Below are positions 11,601 to 23,509 of a DNA stretch of 64,000 nt, piece by piece. Both the position numbers and the translations under genes were made by a program. Source of the DNA: Zygnema cylindricum (Eukaryota; Streptophyta; Zygnematophyceae; Zygnematales; Zygnemataceae); assembly GCA_037447655.1 (NCBI GenBank), contig JBBHKE010000363.1, positions 37,882 through 101,881 on the forward strand, read 5' to 3'. Below the pieces are notes generated by a model. That model was given only the letters and a program-made list of their open reading frames with translations. It did no database searches and was not told the DNA's origin. Position 1 is the stretch's first letter, and every line of letters begins with the position of its first letter.

Positions 11601-13093
11601 CAAATATAATGATGTCATCCTCACACTTCCCATTTTGACGGTCCGCACCTCCTCATAAAGTCATAAACATTTTCCCCGAAAACGGTTTTCAAATTGGATT
11701 TTCAACAGAAAAGCGGTTGAAAATGTGCCACGTGGGTGCATGGTACGTTAGTACAGATGCCGTACAGAACAGTGCTGGTTCATTCGGCTAAAATTTATCA
11801 AATAATCGTACATGAACCGTACTTTTTTGGCAGAAAAGATTTGATTTGTACGACGAATGAAACGTAATATCTCCGTAGGTTTCTCAACGATTTGAAACCG
11901 CCTGGACCTGGCAGGAGTCCAGTTCGAGTACGACAAAAAGGTCGCAAGCAACGGTTGAAATTCGCCTCTGTTAGGTTCGGTAAATTAAAATCCTGACCGA
12001 ACCGAACGGACGGTTTCCGGAGGTCTTTTCGAATCTGCTAGGGTTTTGGACAGGTCCGAATTGAATCATTTTATACCTTGACAATTTCGAAAAGCTCGAA
12101 CGGTTTTTTTTTTTTTTTTTTTTCTTTAGAAATCGGAGTATTGTTTTCGTATTTTTTCATTGGAGAGAACTTTTTTTTCAGAATCCTTTATGGATGTTAA
12201 ATGTGCAGGACTACAGATCATGTACGGAAGTGTACGGAAGTAAAAACTGATTCGCGGCATGGATCGATTGGAAGGGCCAAGTTGCTGCTATTCCGTACGT
12301 ATTCGTACAATGTTTCGCACACATAAATATTGACATCTCCGTACGAAATGGAAAAGCTGATGTAAATTTGAATGCAGTCACCCTACTAAATGCCAACAGG
12401 CAACAGGACAGATTTTAATGGATCTACAATGGACTCAGAAAACAAAATATAGATCTTGTACAGTGAACAGTACATAAAAGTACACAATTTCGTACTTTAT
12501 ATCGAGATAACGATAAATTCACCAGCATGGATTGGCCCTTTGATAATGTGATTGGATCACAATTTTTCAAAAAATTTCAAAGGACAGATTTTGTTCGCAT
12601 GCTCCAAATAGTCCAAATTAAAATTGTTTTATGTGCTGTACATGACAGATTCAGGCGTCCAGCCAATAGCTTTGCAGAACATAAAAAAACTAAAAACTCA
12701 CATAAACCTTCGGCTGTTATTCGTGTAAAGAACGCTTCCTATTGACTGCCCGAAATATAAACTTTTACTGTACCGCACTTTCGTCGTTGCGGCGTCGAAG
12801 GAAAAATCGGAAGCGTTCGTTTTTTTTAACGGCTACGATTCACCGAATCTCTGCCGTCGGAATATTCGGACGACAGGCGAAACTTGCGATACGACGATAG
12901 CTAAGTTTTACGCCGCCAGACGCTCGTTTTTTTTGTTCTTTTTTTAGGGTTTCTTTTCTCCTATTTTGTTTCTCTTTTCCTTCTTTTCCGCTAAAAAACG
13001 AACCGTACAGTACAGGACGGTACAGTACAGTACACTCTGAAAGACGAACGCCTTTGAGATTTTTTTTTTTTCAAAACATTTTTAAACATTTGA
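8676..13093. other. Long intergenic stretch rich in GTAC-type motifs
   Basis: No gene supported. A minus-strand frame of 128 codons (9008-9394) shows no recognisable domain. Clusters of GTAC, CCGTAC and GTACGG occur at 8,840-8,930, 11,340-12,480 and 12,990-13,035, including stacked palindromes such as TACAGTACAGTACTGTACTG near 8,900. A T run sits at about 12,103-12,123. Confidence 0.5.
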
Positions 13094-13504
13094 TTTTTTT
13101 GGAAAAACAGTCCAACGGACTTTCGTTTAAAACTTTCAAATCTCACATTTCCACATTTCTCCTTTTTTCAATTTCTCAATTCTTCAATTTTAGTTCCTTT
13201 CCATTTCTTTTACTTTCGCAGTATCCTTCCTTCCTTTTCATTTTTCTTCCATTCCGGCTCCACTGTTCCATCTCTTCCATTTCCCTTCTGTTTCTGTCCA
13301 TTCCCCTCCCCTCATATTTCATCTCATCTCAATCCCTCCTTCATTCCGGGTCTTCCACTTCATCCTTCATCATCCCCCATCCTCCTCCACTCCTCCTCTC
13401 ACATCTCCTCCTCCTTTCCATCTTGTCATCTCACATCTTGTCATCTCCTCATCATCATCTCTTTTGGTGATCAAAAATCCGGAGAAAAGGGTCGCTCGTC
13501 CTTT

Positions 13505-15793
13505 TGGAAGTACGTCACGAAGGCGTCGGAAGAAGACGGAAAAGTACGATCTTCGTGGATCTGCAATTTTTGCCACAAGACTTACTGTGGAACTGTGACA
13601 CGTGTGAAATTCCACATTTTGGGCGGATCTTCTGACGTGGCAAAATGTGCCGCCGTACCGAAAGATTTGGTCGAGGAACTTCGCGGAAACGAGGTTTCCG
13701 TCGTCTCGGAGCCAAAAGCCAAAAAACCAAAGCTAAGCCAATCAAATTCCTTCGTTCAAGGTCAACTGAGTCAACTCGGTCAAATGGGTCCGTTAAGTCA
13801 ATTAAGTCAAAGTCAACTGGGTCAACTAAGTCAAACTGGGAGTCTGGGGAATCATCACAGTTTGGGAAATTTGAGCAGTGGAGTGATCGAAGTCTACGAT
13901 CCTCAAATCCTCGAGAAGTCAAAAGTACAAAGTTTAGGGTTTTTGGGAGAAGGGTTTAAGGATAACGACAAAAAAATGGCAGAAGCGAGTGTTGCGAGAT
14001 TTTTTTACGCTCACGGAATTCCGGCGAATATTACGGAGTCTCCGTTTTTCAAGGAGCTCTGTACAAATGTTGGGAGAGCCGGACCCGCTTTTGTTCCTCC
14101 GACTCCGTATAAAATTGGAGGGCCACTATTGGAACTGGAGAGAGAGAGAATACAAAACAGTTTAAATTCCATGATTTCCGGGTGTGAAAATAGGGGTTTT
14201 TCTATTGTCTGTCATGGTACGGAAGATGATTCCAATTTTTTGGCCATTTCGGAACAAGTGGCGTTGTTTCTTTTTTCAAAAGATGTCGAGAAAGCGAAAA
14301 AAGGAGGGCAATTTTACGCCCAGGCACTCAAAGAATCTATGAAGCACATTGGGCCCAGTAATGTAGTACAAATTGTGATGGAAGATGTGAAATTTGTTAA
14401 AAAAACTGCTCAAATTTTGGCCCAGGAAAGTCCGTACAGTCACATTTTCGTGACAAGTTGTGCTTGTCATTGTATAGATCTCATGATAGAAGCTATAGGG
14501 AGAGAGGTTTGGGTGAAAGAAATAGTGAGTCAAGCCGTAAAAATTGTAAAATTTATGAGAGACAACCGTTTCTTGAGTCTCAATTTGGCAAAGAAAGGAA
14601 TTTTAGGCAAAGATTTAACCCGACCCGGTCGAAATCGGTACGGAAAAACTGTGGTTTTGGTGAATTGGGTTTTGGATTTACGCATTTCTTTGGAGGAACT
14701 TATTATCAGTGATGAGTGGAAAACCTGGAGCGAAAACAAAACAACAGAGGCTGTGTTTTTTAAAAACGTAATTGCAAATGACGATTTTTGGAACGGATTA
14801 GGCGAAGTTTCCGTTTGCATGGAACCTCTTTTTGCGGTTTTGAAACTGACAGCCAGTCAAGGAACTCTGATGGGAGAGTTATATGACCTCATTTTGAATA
14901 TCCTTTCGGGTTTGGAAGATTTGAAATCGAAACCCCATTATTTGAATAGTTCTCGAGTTGATAGAATTATCAAAATTGTGACTGTAAAATGGAGGAAACA
15001 ACTGAACAGTCCTTTACATGCGGCTGCCCGTCTTTTACACCCAAATAGTTTATCCGATCGAAGTTTTTCGGAAAATAATATTGCATGTTACGGAGCTTTT
15101 CAAGACGTGGTTGTAAAAATGGTTCCTTTTGAGGATCACATGCCAGTTTTGGAACAGTTACAACAGTTTCGACAACAGAACGGAATGTTTTCGCATCAAT
15201 TGGCGAAACGGTCTGCCCAAGCCGTAGCCGAAAAAAAATTGTCGGTTATAACTTACTGGGCTTCTCATGGGGCTGGGACTCCGGCGTTACAAAGAGTCGC
15301 GTTGAGAGTTTTGAGTCAAACTTGTGCTTCGAGAGATTGCGAGAGGAATTTTTCCATGCAAGAAACGATTCGAATTTCGAAAAAGGAAAGGAATGCGATT
15401 GGGTCGAAAAAATCGGACGATCTTCTGTTTTGTAATTACAATCTCAAGTTGAGGACCAAGTTTCAAGAGGGTGGGTGGAATGGAGAGAGAAGGGAGAGGG
15501 GAGAGAAGGCAGAGAGAGGAGACGGAGAGGACAGTAGCTCACACGAGTCTTCGTTGGATCTCCACGATCCGTTACCTAGAGGATATAATTTGGCAAATTG
15601 GGGTGATGAGGATTTTGAGGTATGGGATGATGTGGAGGAGGAGAAGGAGGAGGAGGAGGAGGGGCATCGAGGGGAATGGCAGGAGGAGGAGGAGGAGGAC
15701 ATATTCGATGATGAGGAAAACAGAATTGACACTGAGCAAAATAATATGCACATGGATGAAAAAAATGGAGAGATAACTGTTTTCAACGAGTGA
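13505..15793 (+). CDS. hAT-superfamily transposase-derived protein, BED zinc finger plus hAT dimerisation domain
   Basis: One uninterrupted frame ends at 15,793. It is open back to 13,094 with no in-frame ATG, so the start is probably in an unseen upstream exon; CAG at 13,219-13,221 is a possible acceptor. I begin at the first conserved residue. Domains: BED finger at 13,505-13,650 (W, CNFC, then His and Cys); Ser/Gln/Leu repeats built on SQLGQLSQ at 13,740-13,850; DUF659-like region at about 13,980-14,480 with the CxxHCIDLM box near 14,460; hAT-C dimerisation at about 15,240-15,460 (RVLSQTCASRDCERNFS); and an acidic tail of Glu runs to the stop. The usual Cys-Asp-x-Trp and Thr-Asp-Asn-Ala motifs of DUF659 transposases read CHGTED (14,207) and VMEDVK (14,375) here, so cutting activity is doubtful. 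A long open frame with altered catalytic motifs suggests a domesticated DNA-binding gene (inference). It could also be a recent non-functional copy. Confidence 0.8.
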   Translation, partial: WKYVTKASEEDGKVRSSWICNFCHKTYCGTVTRVKFHILGGSSDVAKCAAVPKDLVEELRGNEVSVVSEPKAKKPKLSQSNSFVQGQLSQLGQMGPLSQLSQSQLGQLSQTGSLGNHHSLGNLSSGVIEVYDPQILEKSKVQSLGFLGEGFKDNDKKMAEASVARFFYAHGIPANITESPFFKELCTNVGRAGPAFVPPTPYKIGGPLLELERERIQNSLNSMISGCENRGFSIVCHGTEDDSNFLAISEQVALFLFSKDVEKAKKGGQFYAQALKESMKHIGPSNVVQIVMEDVKFVKKTAQILAQESPYSHIFVTSCACHCIDLMIEAIGREVWVKEIVSQAVKIVKFMRDNRFLSLNLAKKGILGKDLTRPGRNRYGKTVVLVNWVLDLRISLEELIISDEWKTWSENKTTEAVFFKNVIANDDFWNGLGEVSVCMEPLFAVLKLTASQGTLMGELYDLILNILSGLEDLKSKPHYLNSSRVDRIIKIVTVKWRKQLNSPLHAAARLLHPNSLSDRSFSENNIACYGAFQDVVVKMVPFEDHMPVLEQLQQFRQQNGMFSHQLAKRSAQAVAEKKLSVITYWASHGAGTPALQRVALRVLSQTCASRDCERNFSMQETIRISKKERNAIGSKKSDDLLFCNYNLKLRTKFQEGGWNGERRERGEKAERGDGEDSSSHESSLDLHDPLPRGYNLANWGDEDFEVWDDVEEEKEEEEEGHRGEWQEEEEEDIFDDEENRIDTEQNNMHMDEKNGEITVFNE

Positions 15794-15929
15794 ATTTCAA
15801 GAACGAAGGAGAGAAGAAAATTGTGGAGTCTCAGTTAAAGTAATAAGATTTCCAGAGATTGTTTTTTGACATTGCATACAACATTTTGCTCTCGCTGTCT
15901 CACCCCACCTCTCACTCTCTGTCTCACCC

Positions 15930-15930
<1 letters not shown>

Positions 15931-15995
<65 letters not shown>
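15931..15995. repeat. (CT)n microsatellite
   Basis: Nearly pure CT dinucleotide tract of about 60 bases, just downstream of the hAT-derived gene. Confidence 0.95.
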
Positions 15996-15997
<2 letters not shown>

Positions 15998-16436
15998 ATG
16001 CTAGCAATCCATTTTTTCTCCTTGTTTTGTCTCTTTCCAAGTTATTTTGACTTTCACCAGATCTGACACGAGACTTGATGAGGTTTTAGAAAACCCTTTC
16101 TTTACATTTAGGTTTAATGTTCTTTTCAGTAATTGATGTTAGAATTTGATTTAGAGGCATATTCTGTTGAAACAAAGAGCTCTCAGAGTTGTAAAGTTTT
16201 GCAATCTCCCTCTTTTTTTTTTTTTTTTTATGCTTCAAAAGTTCTCTTGAAGCTCTGTCTATTTCCCATTTAGCTTAAAAAATGATTTTTTTTTTTCCGT
16301 TGACGTTTTATTCAATCTGAAATTGTTACCGAATAAGTTTAAAAATCTAGTTTCTTCTCCAAAATTCTCTCATGAGTTTTATGAATACTACCAGATTCTG
16401 TCATATTTGTGGAAATTCACGATGGTTCCTTGCTCC

Positions 16437-16672
16437 CCCTCTCTCTCTCTCTCTCTCCCTCCCTCTCTCTCTCTCTCTGTCTCTCTCTCTCTCCCTCTCT
16501 CTCTCTCCCCCCCCCCTCTCTCTCTGTCTCTCTCTCTCTCTCTCCCCCTCCCCTTCCCTCTTCCTCTCTCCCTCTCCCCCTCCCCTCTTCCTCCCCTCTC
16601 CCTTTCTCCCCCGCTCCCCCTTCCCTCTTCCTCCCCTCTCCCTCTCTCCCCCTCTCCCCTTCGTACTCCCCC
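16437..16672. repeat. CT/CCCT-rich polypyrimidine tract
   Basis: About 235 bases of almost only C and T on the plus strand, passing from (CT)n to CCCCTCTCCCT-type units. All frames through it are low-complexity artefacts. Confidence 0.95.
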
Positions 16673-17736
16673 TCAAATATGCAACTTATCTTGTTTCCCA
16701 TGCTACTAACGTGACGTCATAAGATTTTGTTTTTCTATACATGCTATTTTTTGTGAAAAATGGAACGGAACGGAATTTAATGGAACTGGACAGATCGATG
16801 CCAGATTTTTCTTGTAAATGTAATTTTTTATTTTTCTTTTCCACATTTATTATTTTTCACGCTTTTTATGAGGTTACAATTGCCACAAAAATTAATTAAC
16901 TATTTTGAATTTCGTGTTTTTTACGGTTCATAACCGCCTTAAATTTATCATCGTCTGATGTGAGATTTATTGTGAGTTTTTTTCATTTTCTCCCCCCTTT
17001 TTTAGTTTTTTTTTTTTGTCATTTGATTACATTTTCTTTGACACCTTTTACTTGTCCTTTTTTTTTTCCTCGTTTTTCCGTCTTGTACTTTTCAATATGA
17101 ACTTTGTAATTTAGCTTCTTTTTGTTGGCATTGGATCGTTTTATCTTGATTTTTTTTTGGGTTTTTGTGGGATTTGTTCTCTTTTTTTCTTTCATTTTTT
17201 GGTCGTTTTGAAATTGGTTATTGTGGTATGAGTGATTACTTTTTTTTGTAAATTGCACAAGTTACTCTCCATTTTTTTTTTTTAAATATATATTTTTTTG
17301 AAGACATTATTATGGTTTGTGATATAGATTTTCGTTGTCATTTTGTTTTCATTCACTTTGTTAGCATCGAATGAAGACATCCAATACTTTTTTTTTTCTT
17401 TTTTTTAACATGTACTTAGCTTGTATATGTTGATACTCTCGACTTCTTTATAATTTAGTGTGGATTAATAATAGTTTTTAAACGATAACATTGTTTTTAA
17501 CGGTTATTAAAGTAAAGAAATTATGACTTTGGTGATTTTATTAATTTTTCTATTGGCTCGAGTTCAGTTCTATATGAAATTACTTTTTTTAAACCTTTTT
17601 TTTGGAACATTACTTTAGTCAAGGACAAAATAATTAGCATTGTTATTGCTATTTTGGGCCCAGAGGGCAAAAGAAGCCAGTGAAATTTTTTCAACCCTAA
17701 CCCTAATTCTGATTCTATTTTGTTATATATATTATA

Positions 17737-17737
<1 letters not shown>
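16673..17737. other. AT-rich intergenic, no gene seen
   Basis: Many homopolymer T runs and no coding-like frame. A telomere-like CCCTAACCCTAATTC occurs near 17,695. Confidence 0.6.
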
Positions 17738-17788
<51 letters not shown>

Positions 17789-17801
17789 TATATATATATT
17801 A
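17738..17801. repeat. (TG)n(TA)n compound microsatellite
   Basis: GTGTGTGTG passing into TATATATA, interrupted once by GATATA. Confidence 0.95.
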
Positions 17802-17955
17802 TAACTATTAATCAGTGGCGATTAAAGATGCATTTCTTGTCCTAAACACACAAAATAACTGGAATTTTGTAATGGACAAAAAGTTATGCACAACTCATGG
17901 TTTTTACTTTTTCCCCTTTGAAACGACATTTTTTTAGGCTCATTCAGGGATGCTA

Positions 17956-18154
17956 CACCGCGCATAGTTATTAGGGTTAATAACACTAATTCGGTCGCGG
18001 CTTATTTTGGCCAAATTTTACAGAATAGAGTTAAACACAGTATTTAATGACGTGGACTACAATCTGCCACGTCTCCTTGCACTAAATTAGTGTTATTAAT
18101 TCTAATTTCGCATTAACACTTATAAATATTTAATGCTAAGAACGATGAGCGGTG
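17956..18154. mobile_element. MITE, TA-flanked family, short form (199 bp)
   Basis: Begins CACCGCGCATAGTTATTAG after TA and ends CGATGAGCGGTG. The interior (TGGACTACAATCTGCCACGT) is shared with the copies at 42,105-42,302 and 60,470-60,668. The right flank is TT rather than TA. Confidence 0.8.
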
Positions 18155-18296
18155 TTCTTTTGGGTGAAACTTCCCGACAAGCTTTCTAACATTCAGATTA
18201 TATGGACGATTGAATGTATAAGAATGAGAAAACTTATAATAACGAGGAAAAAGTTGCATTCATTTTGGAGCCTCGGCCAACATACGTCGCAACCTA

Positions 18297-18534
18297 CACA
18301 CCATAATTTGCTATTTCTGAGTCGGCTCGCTATTAGTGTTCATGTTTTCTCGCCACTTAAAAACATCTTTTCTCCATGCAAACTTGCCGGATTGTCAATC
18401 GTGGACTGCCAATAGGAAGGTGAGAATCTTGCCTTCCAAAAGCAATCATCGGATTGACAATTAGACAAGTGTGCACGAAGAAAAGCTGTTTTAAGTGGCC
18501 AAAAAATATTTCACACTTACAGCGACTAGCGGTG
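18297..18534. mobile_element. MITE, TA-flanked family, palindromic form (about 238 bp)
   Basis: The right end GCGGTG is followed by TA, and the left end is after CCTA. Its arms contain CCACTTAAAA-ACATCTTTT and the inverse AAGCTGTTTTAAGTGG, as in the copies at 44,828-45,044 and 63,143-63,356. The left terminus is degraded or carries a short insertion. Confidence 0.65.
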
Positions 18535-18616
18535 TAGTTGCTGAAAGAACATTGAAATCAATAGACACCTAGGGACACAATGTCTAGAGTTAAAAATGCA
18601 TCTTTGTATGGCAGTT

Positions 18617-18677
18617 GAGAGGGAGAGTGGGAGAGGGAGTGAGAGAGGGAGAGAGCAAGAGAGGGAGGGAGGGAGTG
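18617..18677. repeat. GA-rich tract
   Basis: GAGAGGGA-type purine tract of about 60 bases on the plus strand. Confidence 0.85.
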
Positions 18678-19248
18678 GCAAAGAACCATCATACAACATA
18701 GCACAAGATTCTCATAGATAAATTTTAGGTTTTGATCCCTTGCATTTAAAAGTACATTATGTTGTACCAACTTATTTTTTTTCCAATGTCAAATAATAAA
18801 ATCGCACAAGTGTATCGTTATTACTTATTGGGGTCATAAATGGTTTTCTGCTTTGTAATCTTGTGTTACACATTCACTGTGGTTTTGGTTTCGACTTTTT
18901 AATTAACGTATTGTTGTTATCAATTTGATTCTTTTGCAAACGCTATATATTGTTGTCTCATTCAGTACGTGCACTATACGTTTATTTCCCGTATGGTAAG
19001 CATAATGTACGTGAATACGATATATAACGTTTGCAATTATTTCTGTACATTAAAGAATTAGATTCTAAGACTTCCACTCAATTTGTTACAATTTTTACGT
19101 CTGACATTTGCATTAGGGCTCTTAATATGTATTGTTTCATTCACTTAAACAGAACTATTGACACGTGGGTTTGCTTAAAACCAAGAAAAATATCCTGGTC
19201 ATCGACTCAGGATGTGACGGTGGAAAGGATTTGTCCTTATAAGGACAT

Positions 19249-19766
19249 CACCGTGAATCGCTATTAGCGTAATGAAATAGATAGCGTAATGAAACAATTA
19301 GCCTTATTTACGCTAATTGGGAATGTCGTCTTTTTTGGAAAAAAAAATTATTCTAATTTTTCGTACACTCTAATTTGCAAACTGCTTTGTAAAAAATTTC
19401 GGTTCAGAATATCTCCACACTACAATATGTGCATGTACGAAATTGTTCAAATCGTACGCCGTCGCATTTTTTTTTCATCCGCGAATGCCGGAAAACATTT
19501 ACGCAATTACATGTTAGCGCGATTACGGGACAGCGTGAATATCTTTTCTGTACTTTTCTACTTAAAAAAATACAAAAAGTACATCTCTGACAGACCGTAC
19601 ACCACACTATTTACGATGGCACTATATTAGAGTCATGAATCCTATTTTATGGAACACCTCAAATAACGTGTAGGAACATTTAGAATGTCTAATTCTATTT
19701 GAGAATTTGCCCAAAAAAACAGGGTACCTCAATTAGCGACCAACACGCTAATAGCGATTCACGGTG
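19249..19766. mobile_element. MITE, TA-flanked family, long form (about 518 bp)
   Basis: Left end CACCGTGAATCGCTATTAG, right end CTAATAGCGATTCACGGTG followed by TA. The termini are perfect inverted repeats over about 19 bases. The interior has CGTACA-rich segments and no transposase frame. Confidence 0.85.
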
Positions 19767-20773
19767 TAGCTTTCAGTGCGACTCCGAGGTAATGAACGAC
19801 AAACCGGACAACAGAGAACCGATATTCCGATACCTGCAGGAGTCTTGTCCACACGGGTGTCGTGTCATGTACAACTTCGTAGATTTCCATCGACGTGGAC
19901 ATAAGTATCATTATCCGAATCCAATGGCTTGTTTGTGATACACGTCATACCGTAAAAAGTTCTAAAATCTACGGTCGCAATTACAGGTCTCTGGTACGAT
20001 TTGCAGGTCAAACGAGTTGACGATCAAATCCTTTTGTAGTACAGCCGTACAGGAAAGTAAATTTTCAGAACTTTACCGTACTGTACTGTAGCTGACCTTG
20101 TCGAGATTTTGTCATAAAATAATGTTCACAAAGAGTAGGCTAAAAGGCAGTTTTTTATAATTTAATATACGGATTACTTGTTTTTATTGGTGAAATACTG
20201 AAATTTCTTCTGTAGTTGTACTTTTGTGTACTTTAAAAGTTCAAATGTATTTTTATAAGATATTTAAATTTTGTCTTCTGTACCGGCCGTACAGCCTAAA
20301 GAAATGAGCCACGTAAGATATTTAGCTTCCAACTTTCCATATCTATACATGTAAATATCTTTATAAAATCCTAGCGGATCTCGAGCCATGCGATCGTACG
20401 GAATTGCCAGCCTAGGACACATTTCCGTACAGATCTATGTGTAAAAAGAAAATCTGATCGTACCAGCGCACGGAACTGAAAATTTATACTAGGATTTCGT
20501 GCGCCCACAATAAAGTAGTCGCACGAAACTACGCAATGTGGGTAATTTCCGCACGATATGTTCATACCCGCACTAAATATCCGCACTTTCAAAAGACTTG
20601 GTTTTGATGTACCCATGACATAGGCATGGGGTGATGGCAAAAGAGGGGAGGAGAGAGAAGAAACGTGCGACTTACCACTTTTGAGGCATTAAGAGGTGAC
20701 TTTTCAAATACTTCAGCTCTCTCTCTTTTCTCCCTTGGTATCTCCTCCTTCCATATCTCCCTTTTTTTCTTCC

Positions 20774-20882
<109 letters not shown>

Positions 20883-21956
20883 GTTCTCGTTCTCTTCTTC
20901 ATTTACTCTCTTGTTATTTTTGTCTCTTCTGCTCTGACTTCTCTGGAGACATCTATGAAACTTCCTTTTCTTATCCGTTGACCTCATTTAGGCACTACCT
21001 CCTCTCTCATTTCTCCTCTCTCTTCTCTCCTCTCTCCTCTCTCCTTTCTCTTCTCTCCTTTTTCCACTCTCCCTCTCTCCTTTCTTCTCTCCTCTCTCCC
21101 TCCCTCATGGCCAGATCAGCAGCCCCTTCGTCAGATTCCTCCCCTCTCCCTCCCTCCTCCTCCTCCTCCTCTCCCTTTGCTGCGTCCCCTCAAGAAATCC
21201 TCTCCCTCTCCTCCCCCCACTGAATCAAATGCGTCCAAAACCTGCCGCCCAGTTCAACTTGTCACATCTGACACGTGTCACCTTTTGGGTAGTCCTTTGT
21301 CTCTTTCTGGGTCCTTGGGACATCCTCTTTTAACTTCCAAAAACTTTCAAAAAAACTCAAGCAATGAGGAATTCGCCAGCTGTACGAAGCCCACTAGAAG
21401 ACAAAACATTGTTCGAGACCCGAGGTTTCGGACAAATTCAATGAATCCGGTCAATTTTTTTCATTCCAGGGATCCGGAATTCACCAAAAATTAAAATTTC
21501 GAACGTTTCGAATCCTTCGGGGGAAAAATTAGGGCTGAAAAAATGTATCTAGAGATGGGAAATTTAGAGTTTCTGGTTTTGGAGAATTTGGGGTATGGGG
21601 GAAGTCCATTGGTTTCTAATAGGATAGCTGACGTGGGACCCAAATTGAAGGTGCCATGTCAGCAGGTGAATTTCTGTGGGGGGAAAATTTGTTAGGGAAT
21701 AATCCTATGGATCCCTTTTTGCGATGCGAGGAAGATGAGTTGGGAAGAAAATGGAAAGAGAAGAGGGACAGGAGGGGAGAAGATGGAGAGGAAGTTGAAG
21801 GAAGAGGGAGAGGAGAGGGAAGAGGCGGAGAGGGTGAGGAAGAAAAAAAAAAGAGGTCAAAAATCCGCGATCGGTCGATTTAGTCGCGGTGTTCGACCGA
21901 AAAAAAGTATCGTTGTCGTCGTCGTCGAAGAATTCCTTCTTAAAAAACTCTGTGAA

Positions 21957-22010
21957 AAATAATAATAATAATAATAACAACAACAACAACAATAATAATA
22001 ACAATAACAA
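21957..22010. repeat. (AAT)n/(AAC)n trinucleotide repeat
   Basis: Alternating AAT and AAC units, reading poly-Asn in one plus-strand frame. Confidence 0.95.
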
Positions 22011-22060
22011 CGCTCGAAGGTCGGGGAAGTTTCGGTTGGCGACGGGACGGAGAAGCGAAT

Positions 22061-22399
22061 TTGGAAGATACCATTGTGGGAATGATTCAAGAGGAGAATG
22101 GGAGGCCCTTAACCCTAATTCTGGGAGAGCCGTGGGAATCGGCGAACATCAAGTTTGTATCGGATTTAGAGTGGATCGATTATCGGGGTATAGGGACATG
22201 GGAATGGCAAGGTCATTTAATGGTGTATGACGATGAAGAGGGAGTGATTCGGAATACGTATATGGGAATCACTTTGAGGCTTTGGAATGGAGAAAGAGAG
22301 GTGGAGGAGGAGGACGACGACGAGGAGGAGGAGGAGGAGGGAGAGGACGAGGAGGACGAGGAAGAGAGGGAGATTTCAAGTCTCGAATTGGTGGGTTGA
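22061..22399 (+). CDS. Candidate exon, unknown protein with acidic tail
   Basis: I do not recognise this frame. It reads like protein rather than random sequence: Trp-rich stretches (GEPWESANIKFV, LEWIDYRGIGTWEWQGHLMV, RLWNGER) are followed by a long Glu/Asp run (22,300-22,375) and a stop at 22,397-22,399. The frame stays open upstream into the AAC repeat, so no start is fixed; the first in-frame ATG is at 22,082. Neighbouring sequence is GA/CT-rich and would generate spurious frames, but the Trp-rich half is not low complexity. It could be a terminal exon of a gene lying upstream (a plus-strand ATG frame with a possible donor lies at about 21,543-21,665), or a degraded element. No function is proposed. 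Confidence 0.3.
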   Translation: MEDTIVGMIQEENGRPLTLILGEPWESANIKFVSDLEWIDYRGIGTWEWQGHLMVYDDEEGVIRNTYMGITLRLWNGEREVEEEDDDEEEEEEGEDEEDEEEREISSLELVG

Positions 22400-22619
22400 A
22401 TGGAGGTGGATATAGAGATGGGGATATAGAGAGATTGGGAAGGAGAGGGAGAGGAGTAGGAGTAGGATTAGAGGTTAGGGTTAGGATTTGGGTCAGGGAT
22501 AGGGTTGGGGGTAGGAGGTAGGTATGAAAGTGTCCCGAGGGGTTTTAGGTCCCGGGAGGAGGACTACCTTTGATTGCTAGGGGAGGCAGGGACATATATT
22601 AGAGTGTATTAAGTGGAAA

Positions 22620-22875
22620 GTGGGTAGAGAGAGGGAGGGAGATAGAGGGATGGTGAGAGTGGGGGAGAGAGACAGAGGGAGAGAGAGAGAGAGGATAGAG
22701 GGCAAGAGGAGAGAGGAGGGAGAAGAGAGTGAGAGTGACAGAGAGAGGGAGGGAGAGTGGAGCGATAGCGAGAGAGAGGGCAGAGAGAGAGGGGGGAGGG
22801 GAGAGAGAGAGATGGCGTACAACAGGGGAAGAGAGAGGAAAGGTTTTTAGAGCAGGGCGAGGAGAGAGAGTAGGG
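22620..22875. repeat. GA-rich polypurine tract
   Basis: GAGAGGGA-type repeats on the plus strand with scattered interruptions. Preceded by degenerate TTAGGG-like units near 22,470-22,520. Confidence 0.9.
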
Positions 22876-23089
22876 AGGAGTGTACACATTATCATTGCTA
22901 GACCTGCCTTTTTTGTGTTTGTAAACGATGATTTAGAGAGACTAGGCAGGTTTTAAATGATTTAGAGGCTTCAGTCCTTAGTAGAGTGGTGGGACATCCA
23001 CTCTAATTTTTGTTTTTAAAGAAACTTTTGTTCAAATCTTGATATAGTGATGTACAGTCACAAAAATGTATATTTTATTGTATGTGTCT

Positions 23090-23272
23090 CTTCTCTCCCT
23101 CCCCCCCCTCTATCTCTCTCCCTTCTCCCTCTCCCTCTCCCTCTCCCTCTCCCTCCTCTCCCTCCCCCCTCTCGCTCCCCTCTCCCTCTCCCTCCCCCCT
23201 CTCCCTCTCCTCCCCCTCTCCCTCCCCCTCTCCCTCTCCTCCCCCTCCCCCTCCCCCCTCCCCCTCCCTCTC
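23090..23272. repeat. CTCCC-rich polypyrimidine tract
   Basis: CCCTCT and CCCCCTC units, almost pure C/T on the plus strand. Confidence 0.95.
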
Positions 23273-23509
23273 GACGAATTCGATGATAGTTTTAATATCA
23301 AAAAGTGACTCCAAAAATGCTTTTACTTTTTGAAAACAATGTTGGTTAGATGTTGGAAAAGTGACAATTTTTTTTTTTTGTTTTCAACATTGAAGTTATA
23401 TTTAACGTTTTATTGCAGGTTTAGGTTTGGGATAGCTGTTGTTTTTTTTTTTTTTTTTTTTTTTTCACATTTTGAAGGTAGTTTTAGTGTTTTTTTTGAG
23501 GTATAGTTA

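Noticed and set aside
13515-13922. Antisense frame with Asp-Leu-Val-Asp repeats within the hAT gene
   Set aside because: Shadow of the Ser/Gln/Leu repeat in the real frame.
16323-16722. Several Ser/Pro/Leu or Arg/Glu frames over the CT tract
   Set aside because: Low-complexity translation of a polypyrimidine tract.
22460-22520. Interstitial telomere
   Set aside because: Only a few degenerate TTAGGG-like units in GA-rich DNA, without a regular TTTAGGG array.
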